Origin: Anthoceros angustus
Lineage: Eukaryota > Streptophyta > Anthocerotopsida > Anthocerotales > Anthocerotaceae
Direction: 5' to 3'
Length of the DNA stretch: 64,000 nucleotides
NCBI GenBank assembly: GCA_010909165.1
Contig: VJWM01000025.1
Coordinates: 1,550,001 to 1,614,000, forward strand
How positions within the stretch are numbered: the stretch's first letter is position 1; every line of letters begins with the position of its first letter. Below the pieces are notes generated by a model. The model searched no databases. It worked only from the letters and a program-made list of their open reading frames with translations, and was not told the origin of the DNA. Positions 1-15,456 of this stretch are shown piece after piece. The position numbers and the translations under genes were made by a program.

Positions 1-150
1 AACAGCTTGAACCTGCTGCACCAACGAGTGACCAAGAGACATGCAGGAAGAGAGTGGGATGGCCTACTTGAGCTCCTCAACGTTCAAGAACCGTGGAGCT
101 GGTCTCAAAGTCTTGTTTTTGTCCCTGTCATCTCTATCACCCTGCACGTC
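1..150 (-). pseudogene. SPT5: SPT5 fragment at the window edge (copy a)
   Basis: The minus strand matches the most upstream SPT5 exon of the array (residues APRFLN followed by the splice donor) and part of the following intron. The rest lies outside the window to the left. It is identified only by homology to the fuller copies at 9040-11490 and 48805-51210. Confidence 0.7.
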
Positions 151-185
151 AATTGACGGAACCCCACTTTCAGTGAAAGATGGTT

Positions 186-208
186 ATGTACCATGATATG
201 TGGTACAT
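186..208. other. Short palindrome between SPT5 and receptor kinase
   Basis: Arms ATGTACCA and TGGTACAT flank a 7-base spacer. The same palindrome lies at 11524-11546, 25971-25993, 36244-36266 and 51250-51275, always between the truncated SPT5 5' end and the receptor kinase 3' end. The spacer differs between copies and sorts them into two classes (GATATG or GATACG in the centre). Function is unknown; it could be a transcript hairpin or chance. Confidence 0.6.
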
Positions 209-2663
209 GTACTGGGGAGCCTTCACGCTTGCCCTTCTTGATGGCTACCGCTGTGCCATCGGCGAGCTTGCCACGGTACACTGTGCCGAAGCCGCCGGCT
301 CCGATCTGGGCCGAGTCCGAGAAGTTGGAGGTGGCGGGAGTTCCCCAAGGGCATCACCGTCACCGTTTGCCTCTCGAGCAGCGTGGCGATCAAGTCCGCA
401 TCTTGCTGGTGCTTTTGGAATACACTCTCCATCTCCAGAGGGAGAACAAACAACTGGCCGCGCAAACCAATACAGCGGAAACCACTATTGCCACAACCAC
501 CCACAGGTTGATACCATGGCCAGCAGGCGCAGCAGGTTGATTCCTGCATGGCGGAAGAGGTTCGCCGCAGAGGCCCGGATTGTCGGCGAAGAAGGTGGCG
601 TTACTGAGATCCGGACGCAGGCCACCTGGGATGGGTCCTGAGAGATTGTTGCCGGACAGATTGATGGTTCTCAGGTTAGGCAATGCAAAGAAAAGCTTAC
701 CAGGTATTTCTCCTGACAGATTGTTGTGGCTAAGGTCCAAGACTTGCAGAGTGAGAGGAAAGCTGTCTGGAATGGGGCCGGACAGCTTGCTGTGGGATGC
801 GTTGAAGTGCAGCAAGCTCGGCAGACCTGTGAAAAGCTCAGCCGGCATCGTTCCTCCAAATTGGTGTTGCTCAGATCCAACACGCCGAGAGTGATGGGTA
901 ACCTTCCGGGAATGAGGCCAGATAATCTGTTGTTGGACAGGTTGAGGAAGGTCAAATTGGGCATGGAAAGATAGAAAAGCTGGTCCGGCACTGTTCCGCT
1001 CAAGTTGCAAGATGCAAGATCCAAGATCTGGAAGGAGTCCAGACTCGTTGGCCTGGAACAATTGAGGCTGTCCGGCAATGGTATGCCCATGAGATCGCTA
1101 CCCCAGACGAAGTTCCTCCAGCGGGGGACATCAGAAAAAGGTCGGCACAAAATCTCCAGCATACTCTGCAAAGGATTGGGGAACTCCTCGGAATGTGTCA
1201 TGTTGAAATCGTGGCTCAAGTCCCAAACTGGCCTGACCGCCAGGTCCTCGTCCGAGAGGAAGTTGGTGAGGTCCCAGTGAATCGGTTGCCTTGCACTCGG
1301 ATACTGGTGGAAATCGCCTGAGAATGTTGCCGAGAACTTTGATGAAGTCACCTGACAGTTGGTTGTTTTGAAGCCACAGAACCGGGATATAATCGTCCCA
1401 GCCTGAGGCGAAGTGGAAGGAAGAGAGCCATTCAGCTGATTGTGACTCAGATCCAGGGTAAATATTGGAGATACGAATCCACCTGGAGGGTCGGGTATGC
1501 TGCCAATCAGAGAATTGCTGGAGAGATTCAAATGCGACAGCCCTGCACCATATAGGAAAGTGGCAGGAATGCTGCCATTCAGCTCATTTCCAGACAGATC
1601 CACCCATCCAGCCAATTGCGCCGTGAAATCCGGAGGGATGGGGCCAGACAAGTTGTTGTGGGACAGGTCCACGTAAGTCAGGTTTGGCAACAAGGACGGG
1701 ATGTGGCCTTGCAGATCGTTCCATGACAGGTCCAACACCTGAAGACTGGGAAAATTGATGCCTGCGAACTCCGGTAACTGTCCCCAATTTGGTTCCGGAA
1801 AGGTTCACCCGTTGCAGAGCAGAATGAATCTGGAAGAAGGAACTGGTGAAGTTTGTGAAGCTGTTTTGGGCTGCATCCAGGAATCGCAGGGTTGGGGCAG
1901 AGGGCACCTCCCGCTCAAATTGCTGGTGAGAGAGACATGGGCGAGGCGTGTTAGCCCTTCCAAACTGGGACGCTTCCGTTCAAGAAGTTATCAGACAGAT
2001 CCAGGCTCACGAGTTTGGTGAGACTGCTCAATTCCTCAGGGAAGCCTCCAACCAGTTCACTGTCAGCAAGAGACAAACCCGTAGCCTCCGACAGCCCCCG
2101 AAGTTGAGAACCGTCGTCACAGACCCATGCCTGGGTGGCAAGCCCTGTCCGCATAGAGGTAATGGAGGTTGGGGACCTGCGCTCAAAGAGTTTCTGGTGT
2201 CCCAACTTCCGGAAACGTCCAGCCATGTCAGCCCAGACAACAACTCAAGATCATTATACCGATTTACCATCATATCGGAGTTGGACGACAGGTCCAACTC
2301 GGAGGCTTCCCAGACCACCAACTGGTAGAGTGCGGTACCCACCGACAGGGAGCAAGCGGAGAAGTCGAGGCTGAGCACAGCGGACTGAATCGCACAGCAC
2401 CCGAATCCAACCACACGGCGTATCGTCGCTAGCGTTCCAGCTCCTGAAGTCGGCCTCACACCCCTAGAAACCCCTGGTTTTCCGTAAAATTCAACAGGAC
2501 CTGTCCATCGCGGGAGAGCTCAGCACCGACGTTGCTTCCGAATCGGCATAGGAGCAAACTGCACATCATGAGTGCCACGCATATCCCCAAGCTAAGGCTC
2601 GCACCACCCCGCCAAAACTGGTGATCCACAAGCCGCCCTACCCTAACCTGCAGTGCAGAGGCC
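208..2663 (-). pseudogene. LRR receptor kinase copy 1, kinase domain deleted
   Basis: The minus strand encodes, from high to low coordinates, a degraded N-terminal LRR cap, about 20 LRRs, a transmembrane segment ([18 protein letters not shown]) and the first part of the kinase up to the lysine motif region ([10 protein letters not shown]). The rest of the kinase is missing: near position 208 the N-lobe is joined directly to the SPT5-side intergenic DNA, which in other copies lies about 1.4 kb away. Several one-base frameshifts also break the LRR region. At 2655-2663 the N-terminal sequence is joined through the nine bases GCAGAGGCC to a second LRR block. It cannot make a working receptor kinase. 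Confidence 0.85.
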
Positions 2664-3746
2664 CGGATTGTCGGCGAAGAAGGTGGCGTTACTGAGATCC
2701 GGACGCAGGCCACCTGGGATGGGTCCTGAGATTGTTGCCGGACAGATTGATGGTTCTCAGGTTAGGCAATGCAAAGAAAAGCTTACCAGGTATTTCTCCT
2801 GACAGATTGTTGTGGCTAAGGTCCAAGACTTGCAGAGTGAGAGGAAAGCTGTCTGGAATGGGGCCGGACAGCTTGCTGTGGGATGCGTTGAAGTGCAGCA
2901 AGCTCGGCAGACCTGTGAAAAGCTCAGCCGGCATCGTTCCTCCAAATTGGTGTTGCTCAGATCCAACACGCCGAGAGTGATGGGTAACCTTCCGGGAGGC
3001 CAGATAATCTGTTGTTGGACAGGTTGAGGAAGGTCAAATTGGGCATGGAAAGATAGAAAAGCTGGTCCGGCACTGTTCCGCTCAAGTTGCAAGATGCAAG
3101 ATCCAAGATCTGGAAGGAGTCCAGACTCGTTGGCCTGGAACAATTGAGGCTGTCCGGCAATGGTATGCCCATGAGATCGCTACCCGCTAGACGAAGTTCC
3201 TCCAGCGGGGGGACATCAGAAAAAAGGTCGGCACAAAATCTCTCCAGCATACTCTGCAAAGGATTGGGGAACTCCTCGGAATGTGTCATGTTGAAATCGT
3301 TGTGGCTCAAGTCCCAAACTGGCCCGACCGCCAGGTCCTCGTCCGAGAGGAAGTTGGTGAGGTCCCCAGTGAATCGGTTGCCTTGCACTCGGATACTGGT
3401 GGAAATCGCCCGAGAAATGTTGCCGAGAACTTTGATGAAGTCACCTGACAGTTGGTTGTTTTGAAGCCACAGAACTGGATATAATCGTCCAGCCTGAGGC
3501 GAAGTGGGAAGGAAGAGAGCCATTCAGCTGATTGTGACTCAGATCCAGGGTAAATATTGGAGATACGAATCCACCTGGAGGGTCGGGTATGCTGCCAATC
3601 AGAGAATTGCTGGAGAGATTCAAATGCGACAGCCTGCACCATATAGGAAAGTGGCAGGAATGCTGCCATTCAGCTCATTTCCAGACAGATCCACCCATCC
3701 AGCCAATTGCGCCGTGAAATCCGGAGGGATGGGGCCAGACAAGTTG
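2655..3746 (-). pseudogene. Second partial LRR block of copy 1
   Basis: This segment repeats the LRR region just read at about 580-1660, starting beside the transmembrane-proximal motif and ending inside an LRR (LSGPIPPDF). It has no start, membrane segment or kinase. Its right end joins the intergenic spacer through the ten bases AGACAAGTTG, present both in the LRR and in the spacer of other units. It looks like a local duplication made during rearrangement of unit I. Confidence 0.85.
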
Positions 3747-4589
3747 AGGCCAGAAAAACCAAGGTGGATTCACACTATAACCGGTCTTGACTGACCCGTC
3801 AGTGCCGCTTCACGGCCTTGTTTTAAGTGGTGACCCGTTCGACCTCCCTTGGCATTCACAGATCACCGGTGGTATTGGCGAGTGGTCAGCACGAGTTTAG
3901 GATAGAGTTTACCTGTTTCATGAAAATTATTTAAATTATTACCGTATCTGAGGGCGATTCGGTGTTAATTAATTAAAGTTGAAAATTCAGAAATTATTAT
4001 ACTAAAATATTGAATGTATAAAAATTAATGAGTTTAAGATGCCAAAAACCAAGGGAATTAGATTTTGTGTGAAAATTAGGTTTTTAGGAGGTCTATATAT
4101 CCATTAGTTTTATATAGATACCTTTGTATTTTAATAAATGTTAAATTTTGATAGAATTATTTTATAAATATAGAAATTTTGAGAAATACAAATATTTATG
4201 TTGAACCTTAGTGTTTTTCAAAATAATTATCTCGGCATTATCCTGTTGAACCACCCCGAGGTAGGTATTCTATTTTTCTCCCCAAAACTTTTTCACGTTG
4301 TATATCCTGTACATGTGTCGTTATAAGGCACTTTGTCATGCACTTGCTTTTTCTTTCTTCTTGGTAGCTTCGAAAGCCTTCTTCTTATGCGTATTTCAAA
4401 TACCGCCCTTTTAGAGTTGTGGTGTGGAGCGGATTGGAAAAGAGCTTGGTGAAAATTATCATGGCACACAATGATGAGGTACATTTTTAAAACAATATTT
4501 GTATTAACGTATATTATTCAGGTATTGATATTTTTTTAATTTATTGATCTATGTAGGCACTTAATGACACCATACATTTAGGGTTAGCA
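3747..4589. other. AT-rich unit spacer
   Basis: No gene seen. The stretch begins with a conserved segment (ACTATAACCGGTCTTGACTG) found at the same place in units II to IV, then becomes AT-rich from about 3900 to 4260. Homologous DNA lies at 16564-17130, 30871-31440 and, shortened, 46996-47180. On the minus strand units II and III contain AAACCCTAA, which resembles a plant telo-box; unit I has lost a base of it. Confidence 0.75.
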
Positions 4590-4990
4590 ATATTGTGTGT
4601 TATGGAGATCATATCCTCCACCCATATGAGAATGATGATAGGAGTTGCCGCAGAATGATTCAATTAAAGCGAGACGAAAAGAGAGACCATCCCGGATACA
4701 CGAACTCAATGGGCATGGAAAGGAGCCATATATTTGGAGACACTAGCAGATACAATGACAAGATGTTCAAGCATCGAATTGAGTGAACAAGGCCACCTTT
4801 CAACACATATGTTGAAGGGCACCACTATTTGCAAGACAAGATAATACTTTTGGAAGGTCAGGTTGGACAAAGAGTGCGAATGGCACTCTTCAAACTATCT
4901 AGTGGGAGAGATTGTACGCAGTGATTTGTTTGGGTACAAATTCTACATCATGTAAAGCAACGCTTTTATTTTGTAATGCACGACGCAAGA
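4590..4990 (+). mobile_element. Possible PIF/Harbinger-like transposase remnant
   Basis: Broken plus-strand reading frames contain AAAMIQLKQRRKRDT-like sequence in the other units, and here DKMFKHRI followed by RVRMALFKLSSG. The order resembles the N-terminal part of plant HARBI1-like transposases, where an F-R-M-S-R motif is followed by a 'RVAIALYRLATG' segment. Stops and shifts interrupt it, and no catalytic DDE region is visible. Units II (21475-21660) and III (31745-31930) keep only the first part. The call rests on short motif resemblance and needs a profile search. Confidence 0.4.
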
Positions 4991-6844
4991 TGACACTTAC
5001 ATCCCGTGGACTAACAAGCGTGAATGGAGCAATATGCAAATGAAATGGCTCGTATGAGGGGTTGAATTTGGAGGTGGCATGAAAATTAGGGTGAGGCATG
5101 GAGAAAGGCATGAAACTAGGAGGCGTATGAAGCTAGGAGGAGGCATGGAACTTGAAGATGGAGGCAATCTAGGATGAGGAAGCGCTCACTTGTGGCGAGA
5201 AGTTAGGTTGCCTTCCAATAGCAACATCTCGACCAAGATAGGAGAGAAGAGACTCGACGAGGATCGAGCCCAATGGTCTATCAAGAGAGTAGAGGTGCGA
5301 TGGAAGCCTCTTCTCAACTGCAAGAATGGAAGAGTTTGGAACATGCAAGCGGAAGGGAAGCCCGCAAGGCTTCACGGAAATTCAACTCGACATTAGGAAG
5401 GGAGCAAGAGACCGGAAGTGTGTTGATTAAGGAAGTATAATTTGCATAATTATGGATCATGGTAACTTAAAAGGCGCGCAATTAGTTCATAAGGCTCACC
5501 ACCGGCATGTCGGGCCAGACCGCTTCACCCCTAGGTACAAATCGACACCATTTTTCGATGGACCGCTTGATAGTGTGAATGGACGCCATCTCCTCGACCT
5601 ATAGTATGCCTTGGGGTTTCGACTTACCACCGGTGAATCCACCTAAGTAGGTGGCCGATTCGACATTCTTCATTTGTAAATTTTAAAATTTATACATTAT
5701 GATATAATAATAAAAATATGAAATTTCAAATAAAATTAGTAAATAATATCTACTATATGGGATTAAAAAATGTGGTTGCATTTGCTCGGGACGTTCAGTA
5801 GCTCTAATCGGACATAGAGTTGCCTTAACCGGATTATGTGTGCCTCTAAACCTGGATAGACTACAAAGAAATTGAACGGGGTTCATCGTGCTCGACAAGC
5901 ACTTGTAATTGGGCAGCTGCCAAATGACGTTGTTGCAAGACGCTTTATCATTCGGAAACGATGTGAGGTATGGATGCGCAATTGCGGCTTGGCACTCCTC
6001 GCATCTCGATGCTCATGGCCTATTTGTCTTGCTTTCCTTGCTATGAGCTCATCCAATTTTACTTCTTCGCACCAAGCTTAGTAATGTCTTGGCCTCCTTC
6101 TCCCTCGATCTCGCCATAGCCTTCTCCATTGCTACTTTTGCCTTCCTCTCGCCCTTCTCAACCTTATCCTTTGTTTCCACTGCTTGCTTGGTGAGCTTGC
6201 TCAGTCTTTTCTCTTCCTTAGCCCTTCCCTTTGTACCTGCTTCCTATTCTATCAATTTTGTTTCAACAATTCCTTTGATGTTAACACGACAATAGACATG
6301 TATGCGAGCCTCTCGTGGTTTCGATCTATGGCAAGGGCTGGAAAGGTGTGAGAATTGCCTTCAACTAGGCAGATCATTGGATATAGCTACCGTACTCACC
6401 AGGGACGAGGAGACTATCCACTGCTCATGGTGTAGACATTGATGATCGTGTGCCTTGGAGTCTCTTGACGCAGTATTCTTCGTCCATGTCGTTGATTACC
6501 TCCAATTGCTTCTTCCTACTTCTTCATGTTCCCAAGATCCCGCCTCGCCTCCAAACACGCTAGTTCGGTTTGTAAGTTGTGAAAACTCTCACTGCTTCCT
6601 TGTCCCAGCCAATGTTGCTTCCTTATCCCACCTAATACCGGCATAGTGCTCTCCGCTTGAAGGAGCTTGATTATGATGAGGATCTCGAGATGTCTCTGTG
6701 ACAACGTATTTTGAACATATACGAACCTTGAGAGACTTGATGTCCGCTTCTCGGCTCGAGCCAATTGTAAATTTAGGTGTGTCTAGAATGGGGCCACCTA
6801 TTATGTTGGGCGTAGTGATGGGTTTGATGAGCCAAACACCGCAT
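4991..6844. other. Unit I spacer with a private 0.84-kb segment
   Basis: The flanks (4991-5630 and 6467-6844) match units II and III. The segment 5631-6466 is absent there, where TTTCGACTTACCACC runs almost directly into TATTCTTCGTCCATG. No clear target duplication or inverted repeats border it. On its minus strand 6060-6290 encodes a Lys/Glu-rich, coiled-coil-like stretch (KDKVEKGERKAKVAMEKAMA), possibly a remnant of a transposon-linked protein. Otherwise nothing recognisable. Confidence 0.55.
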
Positions 6845-7300
6845 TGATGTGAAAGCCACATCAAGCACTTGCTTGTGAAAGCCATACTAAGCACTTGCTT
6901 CAATGTGAAAGCCACATCAAACATCGCTCAATGTGGCTTTTGCTTCGTAAAGCCACATCAAACACTTGCTTCAATGTGAAAGCCACATCAAACACTTGCT
7001 TCCATGTGAAAGACACATCAAACACTTGCTTCCATGTGAAAGCCACATCAAACACTTGCTTCAATGTGAAAGCCACATTAAACACTTGCTTTCCGTGTGA
7101 AAGACACATCAAACACTTGCTTCCATGTGAAAGCTACATCAAACACTTGCTTCAATGTGAAAGCCACATTAAACACTTGCTTTCCGTGTGAAAGACACAT
7201 CAAACACTTGCTTCCATGTGAAAGCCACATCAAACACTTGCTTCTATGTGAAAGTCACATCAAACACTTGCTTCGATGTGAAATCCACATCAAAGACTTC
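6845..7300. repeat. 30-bp minisatellite, unit I
   Basis: About 14 head-to-tail copies of a 30-bp unit whose core is GTGAAAGCCACATCAAACAC followed by TTGCTTC. Because 30 is a multiple of three, a long open frame encodes ten-residue repeats (VKATSNTCF type), but nothing else supports a protein. Copies differ at one or two bases, typically at the first three bases (AAT, CCA, CGA). Confidence 0.9.
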
Positions 7301-7511
7301 CACAAAAGGACGGTCACAAAAGCAAAAAAGACGGTCACAAAAAAAAAAAGATGGTCACAAAAAGAAAAAGGAAGATCACAAAAGGAAAAAGGACGGTCAC
7401 CAAAGGAAAAAGGACGGTCTCAAAGGAAAAGGACGGTCACAAAAGAAAAAGATGGTCACAAAAGAAAAAGGTCACAAAAGAAAAAGGTCACAAAAGAAAA
7501 AGGACGACAAT
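7301..7511. repeat. Purine-rich tandem repeat, unit I
   Basis: Irregular copies of GGACGGTCACAAAAGGAAAA, with period about 15 to 21 bases and nearly pure A/G between GGTCAC cores. It directly follows the 30-bp minisatellite in units I, II and III. A Lys-rich frame (KGRSQKEK) is open by composition only. Confidence 0.85.
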
Positions 7512-7839
7512 AGGGCATTGCCTTGACAACCACATTTACCTGTCCCTAGCCGCAACGAGCAACATGCGGCGCGCCGCGGATGCACACAGGTCGGGTGTGG
7601 ATACATACTATGGACCATGGTGGCTTTTATGGACATGAGGCGACGTGTACGCCCCTGCGCCGGAGCATTATTAAAGAGGCTTCGGAGATTCGTTGATGGG
7701 ATGCATCCAGACTCAGACCACCTTGACAAACCCCATGCTGAACGTACCCTATGGCATGGAGGATTCCGGCAGTGTATGGTTGAACCATGTCAGCAATACC
7801 ATTCGCTGACCTGTGGGGATGCTAGCTCAGGATGACTCC

Positions 7840-8985
7840 TGCAGATGTGGTTCTCCGGAAGAACAAAATCCATTCACAAAATGGTGGACACGGTGAGCAT
7901 CTCTCATCTCCTATTTTTCGATCCGCTACAGGACTTTGATTCCAGAAGCCCGTAATGCCAATGCCAGCTTCTCAGAATGGCCACTTCACGCATCTTCCTC
8001 AGATACGCGCTTTAGCACCAAGTGCGTGTGTGGCACATGGCCTCCATCGTCCTTGCAACACACAATTCAAGCTGCTTAGCTTCTTCAAGGACATGTCGTC
8101 CCTGTCTTCTCCCACAGCGAATGTGTGCATCTGGCTGTTCACCTCAATCCACGCCCATGCAGCCTTCTTGAATGGACCTGACCTCTTTCCCAGGTTCTCT
8201 ACCCTCTCTACATCCTCCACATGCCAGCATCTGTGTACACATTTCCAAGTAGCACATATGCTGCTGCATTTTAGGTTCAAGTTTTATAAGTTGCTCAAAG
8301 CATCGACCCTCACGCTCAGGATCTCCATGGCTTTTGCACGCATTCAGCAAGGCTTTCCACCTCACAACATCATTCTCAAAGGGCATGGAGTACAACAACT
8401 TCCCTGCCTCATCCAGACGCCCCTGGCTCGCCCAAGGATGTTATCCATGCAAGCGCAGTGATAAACCCCAGATGAGATCCCGCCATGCTCCTGCACCATG
8501 CGTTCAAAATACTGCTGACCCTCATCCACCAGTCCAGCGTGTCTGCATGCCACGGAAGAGCGTGCATAAAGAGTCCAAGCTTCTTCACCAAGCCCTGGCT
8601 GAACAAAATCCTATGATCATGGTATTCCACGTCACCAAACTAGTTTCTGGCAGGCAGTCTGTCCAACACTCTGCAACAATCCTCTAAGCTACCACATTCT
8701 GCATACATGCCCACCACACTGGTACCAACAACCAAATCAGCTTCTAGACCTATTTCTTGTGGCTGAAAATGGGGCCCCTCCCCTGTATGTCACCAAGCCA
8801 GCACATGCATTCAGGAGGCAAACAAACGTGAAACTATCAGCAGGCATCCTCCAGGACAGCTCCTCAACGAATGGCCTCCAGTTGCATACATCTGGAAAGC
8901 CTAAGAGCTTCTTTGCCGAACCCTTGGTGTGCATGCCCTGCAATCAAGCCATACCCCACTGGGTCTGGCTCCAACAGCGGCTGAG
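7840..8985 (-). pseudogene. PLS-class PPR protein with degenerate DYW end (copy 1)
   Basis: PPR proteins bind organellar RNA; DYW-class members act in C-to-U editing of plastid or mitochondrial transcripts. On the minus strand, broken frames show PPR motifs (FVCLLNACAGL, VVGMYAECGSLEDCCRVLD), then an E domain (DVVRWKALLNACKSHGDPE) and an E+ segment (WAWIEVNSQMHTFAVGED). A DYW-like tail reads RDAHRVHHFVNGFCSSGEPH, so the final Asp-Tyr-Trp is replaced. Frameshifts separate the blocks, and the catalytic HxE segment of the DYW domain could not be found. Its upstream end runs into SPT5 C-terminal sequence. Confidence 0.8.
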
Positions 8986-9039
8986 ACTCTATGAAGCTGT
9001 TAGGAAATCGGTGGTGCGTTTCGATGGGGTATTGGTGGC

Positions 9040-11490
9040 GTTCTCCGGGCCACCCCAGCTGTTCGAGTCCATTTTGCAGGGGGCAGAAGCTGGGGCTCTA
9101 CTCAGGTTCCAAGCTCTATCCCGCATTGGCGTCCGCATACCCTCATGAATGGGGGTTGCTGCGAGAAAAAGAATATCAGACCATGATCATACAAAGGCAA
9201 GGCTATGTCAACACAACTAGATTGATCATCACACTCACCTGATGGATCCATGGGAGAGTCATGAAGGAGCCTGGGTGCATGGGAGTTCTGGAAGGGTGCG
9301 TAGGTATTTCACCACCAAGTCCATATCTACAGGATTCCCTGCAAGGAAATGGCAGAGGGTTTATAAATACGCTTCTAACAAGAGATCCTTCCAAGCTACT
9401 GACTTGAGTCTGTCACAGGAGCACAGACCTGAAGGAGCTCGAAGCCATCGGCGTGTCACCAATGTCTGAGAGTTGATCTCTCCGCACTGCCACACGATCA
9501 GATGCAAGCTCAGACACAACATCCTAGATAGACAGCACCTCAGAAGCCGGCAGTTCAGAGTTGTGAACAATTGTTTGGACAAACACACACAAGGAGGACA
9601 CAAGGCATAACTGTACCCTCCTCCATTTGAGACTCTAGGTCAAATCGAACAGTGGTGTTTGTACATCCTTTACACGGCCTCGGTAACCTTTGGACCGCCC
9701 CAATCTTATTTGACTGTCCTCCCAAGTAGCCCCTCATCTCTTAGGGCGTGGCCCCATTTCGGCCACCATAACCTCCTCCAAACCCTGCAGTCAATTTTAT
9801 CTCAGCAACGTTGGTCTACCTACGAAACCCAGGAACATCACGGTGCCTGCAGAAGGCCAGTCAAACCTAACACTTTGAGGAAGGTACCGAGATGGAGGAT
9901 TTAGGTTGCTGAAGCTTGATGTGACCGCCTCTGCAAGATAGCCCAAGAACTTCCAAAGTTGCAGACACGTTGAATTGCATGCACATATAATCCCAATGCC
10001 TATCAATTCCAACCACCGTCGTCAAACCAAAACTTCAATGTAAAGAATTAAGGTCCATACACAGACTACCAATACTGTTTGCCCGACAGCCTCCGCATGC
10101 TGAACACACATAACAAAGGGCTTACCACTGCTTCATTCCCACTTATACCACCAAGTGCAACACACACTTGTGATCGCACACAAAAAAGCCACCATTCTCC
10201 AAGTGGTGACGGTCATATATAAATAGGATGATGCGGTTTACGTGCTCCACCGGCTCTGTCTACCCTGTACATCAGTTGCATCAGCTACACCAAGACTACC
10301 ATTTTGCTGACTGATGTCTACCAGAATTGAACATTCACAGCTTGTACTAGACAGAAGAAGTACCTTGCAGAGACCATCACGCACTCATACAATGTCCTTC
10401 ACACCGACAGTTGCTTGACTGCCCAACAGAACCAAACAATACTCGCATCACAGGATATTGAGTTTTGGTAATTACTGGAATGCATGAACAATATGATCTT
10501 ACTCCAGTAGAACAAGGTCATGTAGCTCATAATCCCCAACTTCGAAAGACCTGTTGTGACCTCTGAGACTACATCAGCTGTGAAAACTTGAAACTGTCAC
10601 AGCGTTACACAAGCACTGTTGGCTCCAAGACCAAAGTCCACATGCACGCACATAAGAACCCCACTGGTCCACAGCATCACTTACATCCTCCGCTGTGGTA
10701 TCATTCAGAAAAACCACTGGATGGTGGTTCACCTTACCACCTTTCCAGTAGATCCTAAACGAGCCCCTTTGATCACCTTTACATGATCTCCGGTCTTGAA
10801 GAATTAACGCACTTGTGACTCAGTCACCGCAATGGTTTCCTGTCACATCAACAAGTAGAGTGATATACTGTGTTAACCGATCTGCTACATCCTGCAGCTG
10901 AGTGAAACGAAAAAACAAAACTAGAGGACATCAATTACCTTCAGCGACAAATCCTCTGGACGGATATATACTGTGTCGTCATCAACCACCTTTTCCACAT
11001 TTCCCATCAACTTCTGCAAGTCTCCTTCGATAAGCACAACAGCATCCCCTTTCATGAGCTTGCCCCTACGCTTTGAGGACAATGCTGGTGGAAGCCCCAT
11101 TGCATGTATACTGCCATCTTCTCCACATTTCTGGGGTTTCTGCACAGCAAAAGTTGGGACCACATTGGTGTCCACACTCTTCAGAGAGACCATCTTGTAG
11201 AGGCAACCATCCTTGAAAGTCATCCCATTGAAAACATGAAGGAGTTCTCCCGTCGCTACGTCACGCCTATAGTCAACAGGGATTCTCATGTTTCTGTACA
11301 GCAGCAAAGGTTTGCATGAGGTTCGTACAACAGCTTGAACCTGCTGCACCAACGAGTGACCAAGAGACATGCAGGAAGAGAGTGGGATGGCCCACTTGAG
11401 GTCCTCAACGTTCAAGAACCGTGGAGCTGGTCTCAAAGTCTTGTTTTTGTCCTGTCATCTCTATCACCCTGCACGTCAATTGACGGAACC
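9040..11490 (-). pseudogene. SPT5: 5'-truncated SPT5 transcription elongation factor gene (copy b)
   Basis: SPT5 pairs with SPT4 on RNA polymerase II. From high to low coordinates the minus strand shows exons for the segment after the NGN domain (APRFLNVEDL, then MTFKDGCLYKMVSLKS), KOW1 (MKGDAVVLIEGDLQKLMG), KOW2 (GDHVKVIKGARLGSTGKV near 10780), a segment DVVSEVTTGLSKLG near 10600, KOW4 (LFIYDRHHLENGGFF near 10190), KOW5 (KGYRGRVKDVQ near 9700) and the C-terminal repeat region (MRTPMRDRAWN near 9140). One intron is clear at 11294-11395 (GTGGGC...TACAG), and a donor follows at 10938. The acidic N-terminus and NGN domain are absent in all copies. KOW4 has a one-T deletion frameshift. Confidence 0.88.
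11294..11395 (-). other. SPT5: SPT5 intron
   Basis: This 102-bp segment reads open in frame with the flanking exons, but has GTGGGC at its 5' end and CTGCTGTACAG at its 3' end. Removing it joins NVEDL-K to NMRIPVDYRRD, which fits the known SPT5 order (PPRFMNVEEA... then a charged RRD stretch). The unit anchor lies inside it. Confidence 0.75.
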
Positions 11491-11978
11491 CCACTTTCAG
11501 TGAAAAATGTTCATCTAATGGTCATGTACCATGATACGTGGTACATGAGCCAGGCGCTCAGCCCGCTTTCAGTGAGCTGTTTGAGCTCACATGTTTGCTC
11601 GGGTCCGGACGTACCCGGTACAACCATCCAAAACGAAAACACGAGAACCTTGTCAGCATGAGCCGTTCTGCAAAGACGTCTATGGAGGTAGCATTGCTGG
11701 CAGGATGAAACGTGAGAAGCACTTTTCGGTACAAGTTTTCTTTGACACCACTTCACCAGCACCTCAATTGAAAGACTCCAAGGGCAGCGCCAGTCAGCTA
11801 TGTACATACCTCTAACCATATAGCTATGAACATACCTCTGACACATTGCGGACGCAGGGGACCAAGACACATTGTACACATTATTGTGATCATATTCGCT
11901 GTCTGCATGATGCGGGCTGTTGTTGCAATCCATCAGTCCATCATGAGTCAACAGCGATTGGCTACTAGAATGTTGGAA

Positions 11979-15370
<3,392 letters not shown>

Positions 15371-15456
15371 CACTATATGCAAATCGACACTAACAACAAT
15401 TTCTCCTGCGGCGAGCAACGACACGTTGATGCCACCCGCTCCCTCACGCAGCTCCT

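Larger units (their letters stand above)
1..11328. repeat. Tandem segmental duplication, unit I
   Basis: Units are counted from the shared anchor AACAGCTTGAACCTGCTGC inside an SPT5 intron. Unit I contains a kinase-less receptor kinase remnant, a second partial LRR block, spacer with a transposase remnant, minisatellite, PPR remnant and a long SPT5 remnant. It is the most rearranged unit: at least three joins show short homology. It has an extra ~0.84 kb at 5631-6466 that units II and III lack. Confidence 0.9.

Noticed and set aside
6845-7300. CRISPR-like array
   Set aside because: The repeats are contiguous without unique spacers, and the context is a plant nuclear genome.
6895-7526. Open frames of ten-residue repeats and Lys-rich repeats over the minisatellite
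   Set aside because: They follow from a 30-bp period and purine composition; similar frames exist on both strands.
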